Assembly: GCA_937871635.1 (NCBI GenBank)
Contig: CALMNS010000277.1
Location: 1-7,602, forward strand
Direction of reading: 5' to 3'
Origin: an uncultured Solirubrobacter sp.
Lineage (GTDB): Bacteria > Actinomycetota > Thermoleophilia > Solirubrobacterales > Solirubrobacteraceae
Length of the DNA stretch: 7,602 nucleotides
Shown here: in pieces, positions 1-5,747 of the stretch
Numbering within the stretch: the stretch's first letter is position 1
Layout: each line of letters starts with the position of its first letter
Position numbers and translations under genes: made by a program
The notes under the pieces: generated by a model
What the model was told of the DNA's origin: nothing
The model's database searches: none
Seen by the model: the letters and a program-made list of their open reading frames with translations, nothing else

Positions 1-1
1 C

Positions 2-565
2 GCCGGCGGCGAGCCGCGCCGCGGCGGCCTCGCGCTGGGCGGCGGGGTGCTCTGCTACCGGCCCTACCGGTGCGCCGACGGGTGGGTGACGCTCGGGGCG
101 CTCGAGCCGAAGTTCTGGCAGGCGTGGTGCGCCGGCGTCGAGCGTCCCGATCTGGTCGAGCGCCAGTTCGACCCGCCCGGCTCGCCCGCCCACGCGGAGG
201 TCTCGGCGATCTTCGCCGCCCGCACGCGCGACGAGTGGACCGCGTTCGCCGGCGAGCACGACTGCTGCCTCGAGCCGGTGCTCGAGCTCGACGAGGCGCT
301 CGAGTCCGACCTCGTCCGTGAGCGGGAGATGGTCGTCGAGATCGACCAGCCCGGCGCGAGCGAGCCGGTGAAGCTCCTCGGCGTCCCGGTCAAGCTCTCG
401 CGGACCCCGGGGGACCCGCGCCGGCTCCCCGGCCCGTCGCTGGGCGCCGACACCGAGGCCGTCCTCCGCGCGGCGGGCTATTCGGCCGACGAGATCGCGG
501 TGCTGATCGCCGCGGGCGCCGTCGCCGGGCCGTCGGACGATGCTGGCGGTTCGTTCCTCGGTTGA
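2..565 (+). CDS. CaiB/BaiF-family CoA-transferase / alpha-methylacyl-CoA racemase, C-terminal part
   Basis: The reading frame is already open at base 2, so the gene begins upstream of the window and about 187 C-terminal residues are visible. They begin with a Gly-rich GGE...GGG stretch, followed by a Tyr-rich segment and CADGWVTLGALEPKFW (about 66-117). This closely resembles the CADG...VGAIEPQF segment of mycobacterial alpha-methylacyl-CoA racemase, and the Glu at 104-106 probably matches that enzyme's active-site Glu. Next come the family-typical F-x-x-RTRDEW and a PVLELDEAL segment where substrate CoA esters are handled. Family members either epimerise 2-methylacyl-CoA esters or move CoA between carboxylic acids, in the cytoplasm. 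The catalytic His and Asp of the racemases would lie upstream, outside the window, so the reaction cannot be settled here. The stop at 563-565 lies 34 nt before the likely ATPase start. No terminator is visible between them, so read-through into the transporter is possible, although the functions are not obviously linked. Confidence 0.88.
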   Translation, partial: AGGEPRRGGLALGGGVLCYRPYRCADGWVTLGALEPKFWQAWCAGVERPDLVERQFDPPGSPAHAEVSAIFAARTRDEWTAFAGEHDCCLEPVLELDEALESDLVREREMVVEIDQPGASEPVKLLGVPVKLSRTPGDPRRLPGPSLGADTEAVLRAAGYSADEIAVLIAAGAVAGPSDDAGGSFLG

Positions 566-599
566 CCTCCGTCCGGTTCGTGTTGTCAACTACCGACGG

Positions 600-1346
600 A
601 TGGAGGACGATGCCCCGGCGGTGACGCTCGACAAGGTGCGCAAGGTCTTCGGCGACCACGTCGTGCTCGACGACGTCTCGCTGCGGATCGCCACGGGCGA
701 GGCGATCGTCGTCGCGGGGATCTCGGGCTCGGGCAAGTCGACGATGCTGCGCTGCATCAACGGACTCGAGACGATCGACGGCGGCGAGGTGACGGTCGAC
801 GGCCGCCAGGTCGGTCGCTCCGAGCGTGCGCTGGCCGTCCTGCGGCGGGACATCGGGATGGTCTTCCAGCAGTTCAACCTGTTCCCGCACATGACCGTCG
901 AGCGCAACGTGATGCTCGCGCCGCTCAAGGTCCGCGGGATGGACGAGCGTGACGCGCGCACCCGGGCACACCAGCTGCTCGAGCGGGTCGGCATCCCCGA
1001 GAAGGCGAAGGACTACCCGGCCGACCTCTCCGGCGGACAGCAGCAGCGCGTGGCCATCGCCCGCGCGCTGGCCATGCAGCCGAAGGTGATGCTCTTCGAC
1101 GAGCCGACCTCGGCGCTGGACCCCGAGATGATCCGCGAGGTGCTCGACGTGATGCGCGACCTGGCCACCTCGGGCATGACCATGGTGGTCGTCACCCACG
1201 AGATGGGCTTCGCGCGAGAGGTCTGCGACCGCATCGTGTTCCTCGACGAGGGGCGGATCGTCGAGGAGGCGCCGCCCGAGGAGTTCTTCAGCGCGGCCAA
1301 GTCCGCCCGCGCCCGCGAGTTCGTCGACAAGATCATCCATCACTGA
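600..1346 (+). CDS. Polar amino-acid ABC importer, ATP-binding subunit (GluA/GlnQ type)
   Basis: This 248-residue ATPase powers uptake through the two permeases encoded downstream. Counting from the ATG at 600, visible motifs are Walker A GISGSGKST (40-48), Q-loop Gln90 in VFQQFNLFPH, signature LSGGQ (143-147), Walker B VMLFDE (163-168), D-loop SALD (171-174) and switch His200. The QQFNLFPHMT and VVVTHEMGFAREV segments are typical of the polar amino-acid class (GlnQ, HisP, GluA), and the length fits (about 240-250). The frame also opens at an ATG at 540, but that start would overlap the upstream gene and add 20 residues the family lacks. GTG at 621 is a further option: it would give the family-like start M-T-L-D-K-V and has GGAGG at 602-606, though 14 nt away. 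The binding protein follows 12 nt after the stop. Substrate is inferred from gene order and family only; glutamate or a related amino acid is most likely. Confidence 0.95.
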   Translation: MEDDAPAVTLDKVRKVFGDHVVLDDVSLRIATGEAIVVAGISGSGKSTMLRCINGLETIDGGEVTVDGRQVGRSERALAVLRRDIGMVFQQFNLFPHMTVERNVMLAPLKVRGMDERDARTRAHQLLERVGIPEKAKDYPADLSGGQQQRVAIARALAMQPKVMLFDEPTSALDPEMIREVLDVMRDLATSGMTMVVVTHEMGFAREVCDRIVFLDEGRIVEEAPPEEFFSAAKSARAREFVDKIIHH

Positions 1347-1358
1347 GGAGGGAAGGAA

Positions 1359-2267
1359 ATGCGACGCAAGCGACCGATCGTCCTGCTCTGGCTGTGCGTG
1401 CTGGCACTCGTCCTGGGCGCGTGCGGCGGCGACGACGAGGAGGGCGGAGGCGGAGGCGGCGGCGGCGCGGCGGCGACCCCGGCCGCGGAGGTCGAGCAGT
1501 ACCCGGCGTCGACCACCATGGGCAAGATCCAGGCGAAGAAGCAGATCACGATCGGCGTCAAGTACGACGTGCCGCCGTTCGGCTTCAAGAACCCCAGGTC
1601 GAACGCGATCGAGGGCTTCGACATCGACTTCGGCAAGGCGGTGGCCGCCAAGCTCGGCGTCAAGCCCCGGTTCGTCGAGGCGATCTCCGACAACCGGATC
1701 CCGTTCATCATGGACGGCACGGTCGACCTCGTCCTGTCCACGATGACCATCAACCCCGAGCGGGCGGAGGAGATCGGCTTCACCGATCCTTACTTCATCG
1801 CCAAGGGGCGCATCCTGCAGAAGAAGGGCGGCGGGATCACGGGGGTCGAGGACCTGGCCGGCAAGAAGGTCTGCACCGTGCTCGGGTCGACCTACGAGGA
1901 GACGCTCAAGGAGCAGGCCCCGGACGCGGAGCTCACGCTCGTCGACACGTACTCCGAGTGCCTCGAGTCCATCCAGAACGGCTCGGTGGAGGCCGTCTCG
2001 ACCGACGACGTGATCCTCACCGGCATGATCATCCAGGACGACTCCCTCGAGCTCGTCAAGGGCGAGGAGCTGACCACGGAGCCCTACGGCGGCGGCTTCA
2101 AGAAGGGCGACCGCGAGTTCCGCGAGTTCCTCAACGGCGTGCTCGACGAGTACGAGACCAGCGGCGCCTGGGCCAAGGCGTACCAGAAGTGGCTCGGCCA
2201 GTACACGGGCGAGAAGCAGGAGCCGCCCACCGAGACGCTCTCGGACGCGCTGGAGGCCGCGGCCTAG
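1359..2267 (+). CDS. Amino-acid ABC importer, extracellular substrate-binding lipoprotein (GluB-like, SBP family 3)
   Basis: This 302-residue lipoprotein captures the amino acid outside the membrane and delivers it to the permeases. The start is supported by a purine-rich Shine-Dalgarno region, GAGGAGGGAAGG (1345-1356). Residues 1-22 form a lipoprotein signal: basic MRRKR, a hydrophobic core, then lipobox LGAC, so Cys22 should be lipidated. A flexible linker follows, with DDEE, eight glycines (29-36) and AAATPAAE. The folded domain has the family-3 signature GFDIDFGKAVAAKLG (86-100) and the ligand-pocket segment STMTINPERAEEIGFTDPYF (127-146), whose Arg135 usually binds the ligand carboxylate. 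Cys172 and Cys201 are the only cysteines in the mature domain apart from the lipidated one and could form a disulfide. Length matches Corynebacterium GluB (about 295). It lies 12 nt after the ATPase and 22 nt before the first permease. A glutamate-type substrate is likely but not proved by the sequence. Confidence 0.95.
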   Translation: MRRKRPIVLLWLCVLALVLGACGGDDEEGGGGGGGGAAATPAAEVEQYPASTTMGKIQAKKQITIGVKYDVPPFGFKNPRSNAIEGFDIDFGKAVAAKLGVKPRFVEAISDNRIPFIMDGTVDLVLSTMTINPERAEEIGFTDPYFIAKGRILQKKGGGITGVEDLAGKKVCTVLGSTYEETLKEQAPDAELTLVDTYSECLESIQNGSVEAVSTDDVILTGMIIQDDSLELVKGEELTTEPYGGGFKKGDREFREFLNGVLDEYETSGAWAKAYQKWLGQYTGEKQEPPTETLSDALEAAA

Positions 2268-2277
2268 CGGCCCGCGG
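2255..2277 (+). other. Small stem-loop at the end of the binding-protein gene
   Basis: GGCCGC (2255-2260) can pair with GCGGCC (2267-2272) around a 6-nt loop holding the stop codon. A competing pairing joins CCGCGG at 2257-2262 with CCGCGG at 2272-2277. Hairpins after binding-protein genes often raise the amount of that mRNA relative to the permease genes; a similar role here is inference. No T-run follows, so it is not a strong terminator. In DNA this GC-rich it could be chance. Confidence 0.3.
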
Positions 2278-2289
2278 AGCGGCGTCGCG

Positions 2290-2940
2290 ATGGACGTCCT
2301 CACCGACAACCTCGACGACTTCGCCGCCGGCCTGTGGGTGACCACGAGGCTGGTCGGCGCGGCCTTCCTGGTGGCCGTCGTGCTGGGGACGCTCGTCGCG
2401 GCGCTGCGCGTCTCGGAGTCCCGCCCGCTGCGGTCGGTCGGCGGGCTCTACGTCGAGACGTTCCGCAACGTCCCGCTGCTGGTGCTGCTGTTCATCACCT
2501 TCCCGGGGCTGCGGCGGGGCGGCGTGGACATCAACGCGTGGACGGCGGGGATCATCGCCCTGGGCCTGTACACCTCGGCCTACGTGGCCGAGGTGCTGCG
2601 CTCGGGGGTCGCGGCGGTCAGCCAGGGCCAGCGCGAGGCCGGGCTCTCGCTCGGCTTCGGGCAGGTGGCCGTCCTGCGGCGGATCGTGTTGCCGCAGGCG
2701 TTCCGCACGGTGATCGGGCCGCTCGGCTCGATCACCATCGCGATGATCAAGAACTCGGCGATCGTGGGGGCGTCGATCGTCGCGCTCGACGACATCCTCA
2801 AGGAGGCGCGCGTGGTCAACTCGGCGACCTTCCAGACCACCGAGGCCTTCTTCTGGGCCGCGGTCTGCTACCTGCTGCTCACCCTCACCGCCACGGCGGC
2901 CTTCCGCGGGCTCGAGGCCCGCTACGCGATCCGGCGCTGA
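2290..2940 (+). CDS. Amino-acid ABC importer, permease subunit 1 (GluC/HisM type)
   Basis: This is a 216-residue integral membrane subunit forming half of the transport channel. Hydrophobic segments are visible at about 20-40, 61-72, 85-103, 141-166 and 187-205. The RNVPLLVLLF motif (59-68) is typical of HisM/GlnP-type amino-acid permeases. The cytoplasmic EAA loop that docks on the ATPase is GQREAGLSLGFGQ...LPQAFR (113-139). The following NSAIVGASIVALDDIL helps place it as a GluC-like subunit, and Corynebacterium GluC is of similar size (228). The ATG at 2290 is preceded by GGAG at 2276-2279, 10 nt upstream. The gene lies between the binding protein (22 nt before) and the second permease (10 nt after), so it is clearly in the same operon. 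It should pair with permease 2 as a heterodimer. Confidence 0.94.
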   Translation: MDVLTDNLDDFAAGLWVTTRLVGAAFLVAVVLGTLVAALRVSESRPLRSVGGLYVETFRNVPLLVLLFITFPGLRRGGVDINAWTAGIIALGLYTSAYVAEVLRSGVAAVSQGQREAGLSLGFGQVAVLRRIVLPQAFRTVIGPLGSITIAMIKNSAIVGASIVALDDILKEARVVNSATFQTTEAFFWAAVCYLLLTLTATAAFRGLEARYAIRR

Positions 2941-2950
2941 GGCGGGCGGC

Positions 2951-3748
2951 ATGGGCTACCTCTTCGACCCCGACAACTGGGAGTGGGTCGTCACCGAGAA
3001 CAACCTCGGCTTCCTGCTCGAGGCGTTCCTGATCAACCTCCAGATCGCTGTGATCGCCATGGTCCTCGCCCTGGCCGTCGGGCTCGTGCTCGCCCTGGGC
3101 GCGATCGCGCGGCCCGCGCCGGTCCGGCTCGCGGCCAAGGCGTGGGTGGACGTCTTCCGGAACATCCCGCTGATCCTGCTGATCCTCTACCTCGCGCTCT
3201 CCCAGCCCCAGTCGGTGCGCGACTTCTGGAGCGACAGCGCGCCCGGGTTCCTGCCCGACGCCCTGCGCTCGGAGTTCATCCTCGCCGGGATCGGCGGGCT
3301 CGTGCTCTACAACAGCGCGGTCCTCGCCGAGGTGTTCCGCGCGGGCATCCTCTCGCTGGCCCGCGGCCAGCGCGAGGCGGCGGCGGCGCTCGGCTTGAGC
3401 TACCTGCAGCAGATGCGCCACGTGGTGCTCCCGCAGGGGCTGCGGCGGATGGTGCCGGCGACCGTCTCCCAGCTCATCACGCTCAACAAGGACACGACCC
3501 TCGTCTCGATCATCGCCATCCAGGAGGTCGTGCGCTCGGGCCGGGTGCTGGCCGGGACCGCCGGCAACCCGTTCACGGGGAGCGGCGTCGCCGCGCCGAT
3601 CCTGCACGTGATGATCTTCGTCGGGCTGCTGTTCGTGATCGCGAACTACGCGCTCTCGCGGCTCTCCCGCCGCTTGGAGACCCGTGAGAGCCGGCGGATC
3701 GCGACGGTCCGCACCGCGCCGCGGGTCAGCGAGGCGCCGCCGGCCTGA
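2951..3748 (+). CDS. Amino-acid ABC importer, permease subunit 2 (GluD type)
   Basis: This 265-residue second channel subunit resembles Corynebacterium GluD (273). An N-terminal segment (FDPDNWEWVVTENN) precedes the first membrane helix at about 28-51. RNIPLILLIL (70-79), a longer outside loop with SQPQSVRDFWSDSAPGF (84-100), and helices at about 108-130, 185-195 and 217-235 follow. The EAA loop reads GQREAAAALGLSYLQQ...LPQGLR (139-165) and is followed by NKDTTLVSIIAIQEV, the usual sequence for this subunit. The C-terminal 30 residues are basic and probably disordered in the cytoplasm. The start lies 10 nt after the permease 1 stop, with only a weak GGCGGGCGGC upstream, so translational coupling is likely. 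This is the last gene of the operon. Its stop codon lies inside the loop of a hairpin at the convergent junction. Confidence 0.94.
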   Translation: MGYLFDPDNWEWVVTENNLGFLLEAFLINLQIAVIAMVLALAVGLVLALGAIARPAPVRLAAKAWVDVFRNIPLILLILYLALSQPQSVRDFWSDSAPGFLPDALRSEFILAGIGGLVLYNSAVLAEVFRAGILSLARGQREAAAALGLSYLQQMRHVVLPQGLRRMVPATVSQLITLNKDTTLVSIIAIQEVVRSGRVLAGTAGNPFTGSGVAAPILHVMIFVGLLFVIANYALSRLSRRLETRESRRIATVRTAPRVSEAPPA

Positions 3749-3784
3749 CCGGCGGCGGGCGGGCTGCCCGCCGCTCAGCGGCGG
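3735..3784. terminator. Chain of overlapping GC hairpins between convergent genes
   Basis: Three hairpins can form here. A pairs 3735-3743 with 3749-3757 (9 bp, loop of 5 holding the permease stop). B pairs 3752-3760 with 3766-3774 (9 bp, loop GGGCT). C pairs 3768-3774 with 3778-3784 (7 bp, loop TCA, which is the complement of the stop codon of the gene on the other strand). A and B share bases, as do B and C, so A plus C excludes B. Neither side has a T-run. A bidirectional stop signal or RNA 3'-end protector for the two converging genes is the likely role. High GC makes hairpins easy to find, so confidence is moderate. Confidence 0.5.
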
Positions 3785-4323
3785 AGGCGCTCCAGCGCGG
3801 CGTCGTGGTCGGCGATCGCGCGGCGGACGCCCGTGGTGATGCACATCCGGGCCACTTGGGTCGGCGTGAGGCCGAGCAGCCTGGCGGTGACCTGCAGGTC
3901 CTCGAACTCGCTGGGCTGCAGCCGCACGTTGACCTGGCGCGGCGCGGGCACCCGGCGAACCTCGGGCATCGACAGGGAGGGTCCTTGGGCGACGGCCTGC
4001 CGAGCGAGCTCCGAGGGCGCCGGCGGCAGGCTCAAGGCCAGCTCGAGCGCCTCGAGCCCGGCGCCGGGGGAGGCGGCGGCGTCGACCCGCTCGCTCCGGG
4101 GGATCGAGCCGAGGATCTCGCGCCAGCGCGAGCGGTCGATCCGGCCGAGGTCGGGCACCGGGCGCTTGAGCGGCACTCCGCGCATGGGCATCGGCCCGTC
4201 GCGCGCTTCGTCGCGCCAGCCTGACGGTGTCGGGGGTTCCGCCGCAGAATCGCTAGCCAGTGCTACTCCCTCGCTAGCACTGGCTAGCGGTTTTGCGAAG
4301 ACACCTTCATCGCGATCGTTCAT
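3775..4323 (-). CDS. Small protein with C-terminal ribbon-helix-helix DNA-binding domain
   Basis: The predicted protein has 182 residues if it starts at the ATG at 4321-4323. Residues 129-171 look like a MetJ/Arc/CopG-type RHH fold: a strand with alternating polar residues (RQVNVRLQ), a helix (PSEFEDLQVTARLLG), a turn (LTPT) and a second helix (QVARMCITTGVRRAI). RHH proteins bind DNA as dimers through the strand, often at their own promoters. The middle of the protein is Pro/Ala-rich without a recognisable domain. The start is uncertain. The ATG at 4323 has GAGGG at a good distance. However, about 19 of its first 43 codons end in A or T, against about 6 of 138 from Met45 onward, which favours a start at 4191 or 4185 (138 or 136 residues). 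The disputed segment contains a phased GCTAGC array. No toxin partner is adjacent, so an antitoxin role is not supported. It may be an autoregulated transcription factor or a DNA-organising protein. Confidence 0.72.
   Translation of the reverse strand: MNDRDEGVFAKPLASASEGVALASDSAAEPPTPSGWRDEARDGPMPMRGVPLKRPVPDLGRIDRSRWREILGSIPRSERVDAAASPGAGLEALELALSLPPAPSELARQAVAQGPSLSMPEVRRVPAPRQVNVRLQPSEFEDLQVTARLLGLTPTQVARMCITTGVRRAIADHDAALERLRR
4251..4289. promoter_or_regulatory. Phased GCTAGC array / perfect 15-bp inverted repeat, candidate RHH operator
   Basis: Bases 4251-4265 and 4275-4289 are perfect inverted repeats of 15 bp separated by 9 bp. Within them lie GCTAGC at 4252-4257, GCTACT at 4262-4267, GCTAGC at 4273-4278 and GCTAGC at 4283-4288. 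Their centres are 10, 11 and 10 bp apart, so all four lie on one face of the helix. They form two 16-bp sites of the type GCTAGC-N4-GCTAGC whose centres are 21 bp apart. This arrangement fits cooperative binding of RHH dimers, and the gene it sits in encodes an RHH protein. Function is inferred. The repeat could instead act as an RNA hairpin, since TTTT follows on the + strand at 4291-4294. Confidence 0.6.
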
Positions 4324-4432
4324 GCGGGCACCCTCGCCGATCGATCTCCACGGATCGAGACGTGATCGTCAAGACTCTCGCCCGCAGGGCGCACCGAGCG
4401 CGCGCAGGCGGGCGTCGAGTCGCTTCGCGCGG
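4324..4432. other. Intergenic segment upstream of the RHH gene, rich in GATC
   Basis: No convincing gene lies between the P450 3' hairpin and the RHH reading frame. The segment contains an inverted repeat, TCGATC (4341-4346) with GATCGA (4353-4358) around 6 bp. Five GATC tetramers lie between 4314 and 4367, the first just inside the neighbouring frame. A TTGACG on the minus strand (4372 down to 4367) resembles a -35 box, but 17 bp on there is only GGAGAT, a poor -10. The promoter of the RHH gene is probably in this segment or just downstream of it, but it is not clearly readable. Confidence 0.3.
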
Positions 4433-4458
4433 GTGCCGGCCCGGCCGCGGGCGGGCAC
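4433..4458 (-). terminator. Hairpin directly after the P450 stop codon
   Basis: GTGCC (4433-4437) pairs with GGCAC (4454-4458), and GCCCG (4439-4443) with CGGGC (4448-4452), separated by one G-G mismatch and closed by a 4-nt loop. The ten pairs begin at the last base of the P450 stop codon on the minus strand. No T-run follows, as is common for actinobacterial termination or 3'-end structures. It would help separate P450 transcription from the RHH gene downstream. Confidence 0.45.
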
Positions 4459-5744
4459 TACGCGAGGGCGGGCGCCGCGACGACCTCGGTCTGGCGATGC
4501 GGCGTGAGCATGATCGCCCGGCGCCGCACCCGCTCGCCCTCGGGCCGCGCCGGGCGCAGCTCCGAGCGCGCCGCGAGGACCCGGAGCACCGCGCTCATCT
4601 CGAACAGGGCGAAGCTCGCCCCGAGGCAGCGCCGGATCCCGCCGCCGAACGGGATCCACGTGTAGGTGCCCGCCGGGGTCTCGAGGAAGCGCTCGGGGCG
4701 GAACGCGTAGGGATCCGGGTAGACGTCGGCGCGGCGGTGCATGAGGTAGATGCAGGGCGCGACGGTGACCCCGGCGGGCAGCGACCAGCCGCCGATCTCC
4801 ATCGGCTCGACGAGCATCCGCGCCACCAGGGGCAGGACGGGACGGAGCCGCAGCGTCTCCTTGACCGTCGCGTCGAGGAACGCCTCGTCACCCGAGCGCA
4901 GCCGCTCCCAGGCGCCGGGGTGGCGCAGGAGCCGCTCGACCGCCCAGGACAGCGACGTCGCGGTGGTCTCGTGACCGGCGACGAGGAGCGTGAGCAGCTC
5001 GTCGCGCAGCTCCTGGTCGCTCATCGGGGAGCCGTCCTCGTGCTGGGCGAGCAGCAGCATCGACAGGATGTCCTCGCGCTCCTCGAGCGCCGGGTCCTCG
5101 CGGCGCAGGCGGATCTCCTCGAGGAGCAGGTCGTCCACGGGCTGCATCGCCCGCTTGAACAGCCCCATCCGCTCGACGCGGGCCGGGCCGAAGGTCGCCA
5201 TCGCGACGAAGCGGCTCGGGCGCGTCGTCCAATCCATCATGTGGGCGAGGAGCTCGCGCATCCGCTCCAGGCGCGCGCCCTCGCGCAGCCCGAACACCGC
5301 CCGCAGGATGATCTCGAGGGTCAGGCGCTGCATCCGCGGCATGAGGGTCATCGGCTCGCCCGCGGGCCAGCTCGCGACCTCCGCCTCGGCGATCTGAGTC
5401 ATCAGCTCGCCGTAGCGCTTCATCCGCTCGCCGTGGAACGGCGGGAGCAGCAGCTTGCGCTGGGCGAGGTGCGGCGCGTCGTCGAGGAGGAGCACCGAGT
5501 TCGGGCCGAGGATGGGCCGCAGGACGACGTTGGCCTCTCCCGCGTGCAGCTTGGCCGGGTCGCCCGTGAAGATCTGCCGGACCGCCTCGGGATCGGACAT
5601 GAGGATCCAGGTCCCCTCGCTGGCGATCCGGATCGTGAAGGTGTCGCCGTAGCGCCGGCGCGCCCGCTCCATGAACGGGCCCGGGCGCGTGACCCACGCC
5701 GCGGTCTGCACGGGACGGGGCAGCCTCGGGCCGGGAGGGATCAC
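4458..5744 (-). CDS. Cytochrome P450 monooxygenase
   Basis: This is a 428-residue soluble P450 that would insert oxygen into an unknown substrate using electrons from a ferredoxin partner not encoded in the window. From the GTG at 5744, visible hallmarks are an N-terminal PPGPRLPR (3-10), the I-helix oxygen-activation motif AGHET (256-260), the K-helix ExxR at Glu296-Arg299 (KETLRLRP), FRPERF (348-353), and the heme-binding loop FGGGIRRCLG with axial ligand Cys373. The N-terminal PPGPRLPR and RRYGDTFTIR pattern resembles mycobacterial CYP135/CYP138-type proteins, which are of similar size. No Shine-Dalgarno is visible, but a TAACGT lies 7 nt upstream of the GTG, suggesting leaderless transcription. 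The frame stays open far upstream, but that stretch is antisense to the amidase and has no P450 similarity. The gene is divergent from the amidase/TetR pair and followed by a hairpin. The substrate cannot be read from the sequence. Confidence 0.95.
   Translation of the reverse strand: MIPPGPRLPRPVQTAAWVTRPGPFMERARRRYGDTFTIRIASEGTWILMSDPEAVRQIFTGDPAKLHAGEANVVLRPILGPNSVLLLDDAPHLAQRKLLLPPFHGERMKRYGELMTQIAEAEVASWPAGEPMTLMPRMQRLTLEIILRAVFGLREGARLERMRELLAHMMDWTTRPSRFVAMATFGPARVERMGLFKRAMQPVDDLLLEEIRLRREDPALEEREDILSMLLLAQHEDGSPMSDQELRDELLTLLVAGHETTATSLSWAVERLLRHPGAWERLRSGDEAFLDATVKETLRLRPVLPLVARMLVEPMEIGGWSLPAGVTVAPCIYLMHRRADVYPDPYAFRPERFLETPAGTYTWIPFGGGIRRCLGASFALFEMSAVLRVLAARSELRPARPEGERVRRRAIMLTPHRQTEVVAAPALA
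5733..5739 (+). promoter_or_regulatory. Shine-Dalgarno fixing the amidase GTG start
   Basis: GGGAGGG lies 8 nt before the GTG at 5748 and is the only strong ribosome-binding sequence near the amidase 5' end, so it decides the start within a much longer open frame. It lies entirely inside the first codons of the divergent P450 gene (on the opposite strand), so both functions constrain the same bases. Confidence 0.7.
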
Positions 5745-5747
5745 AGC

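Noticed and set aside
390..2345. Very long open frame on the minus strand opposite the importer ATPase and binding protein
   Set aside because: Its translation is Arg/Leu/His/Asp-rich without any domain, while the plus strand carries two clear families. In DNA of this GC content the antisense frame stays open by default.
4251..4289. CIRCE/HrcA operator, because of TAGCA and TGCTA arms with a 9-bp spacer
   Set aside because: CIRCE has TTAGCACTC on the left and GAGTGCTAA on the right; here the arms are in the opposite order and no chaperone gene is adjacent.
3775..4323. Toxin-antitoxin pair with the RHH protein as antitoxin
   Set aside because: No small toxin-like gene is next to it: the flanks are a permease gene (convergent) and a P450 more than 130 bp away.
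4433..4458. Attachment site or integration scar after the P450 gene
   Set aside because: There is no direct repeat, tRNA end or integrase in the window; the sequence is explained by a simple hairpin.
4293..5747. Plus-strand open frame leading into the amidase
   Set aside because: It is antisense to the P450, low in complexity, and the amidase has a clear ribosome site and GTG start at 5748.
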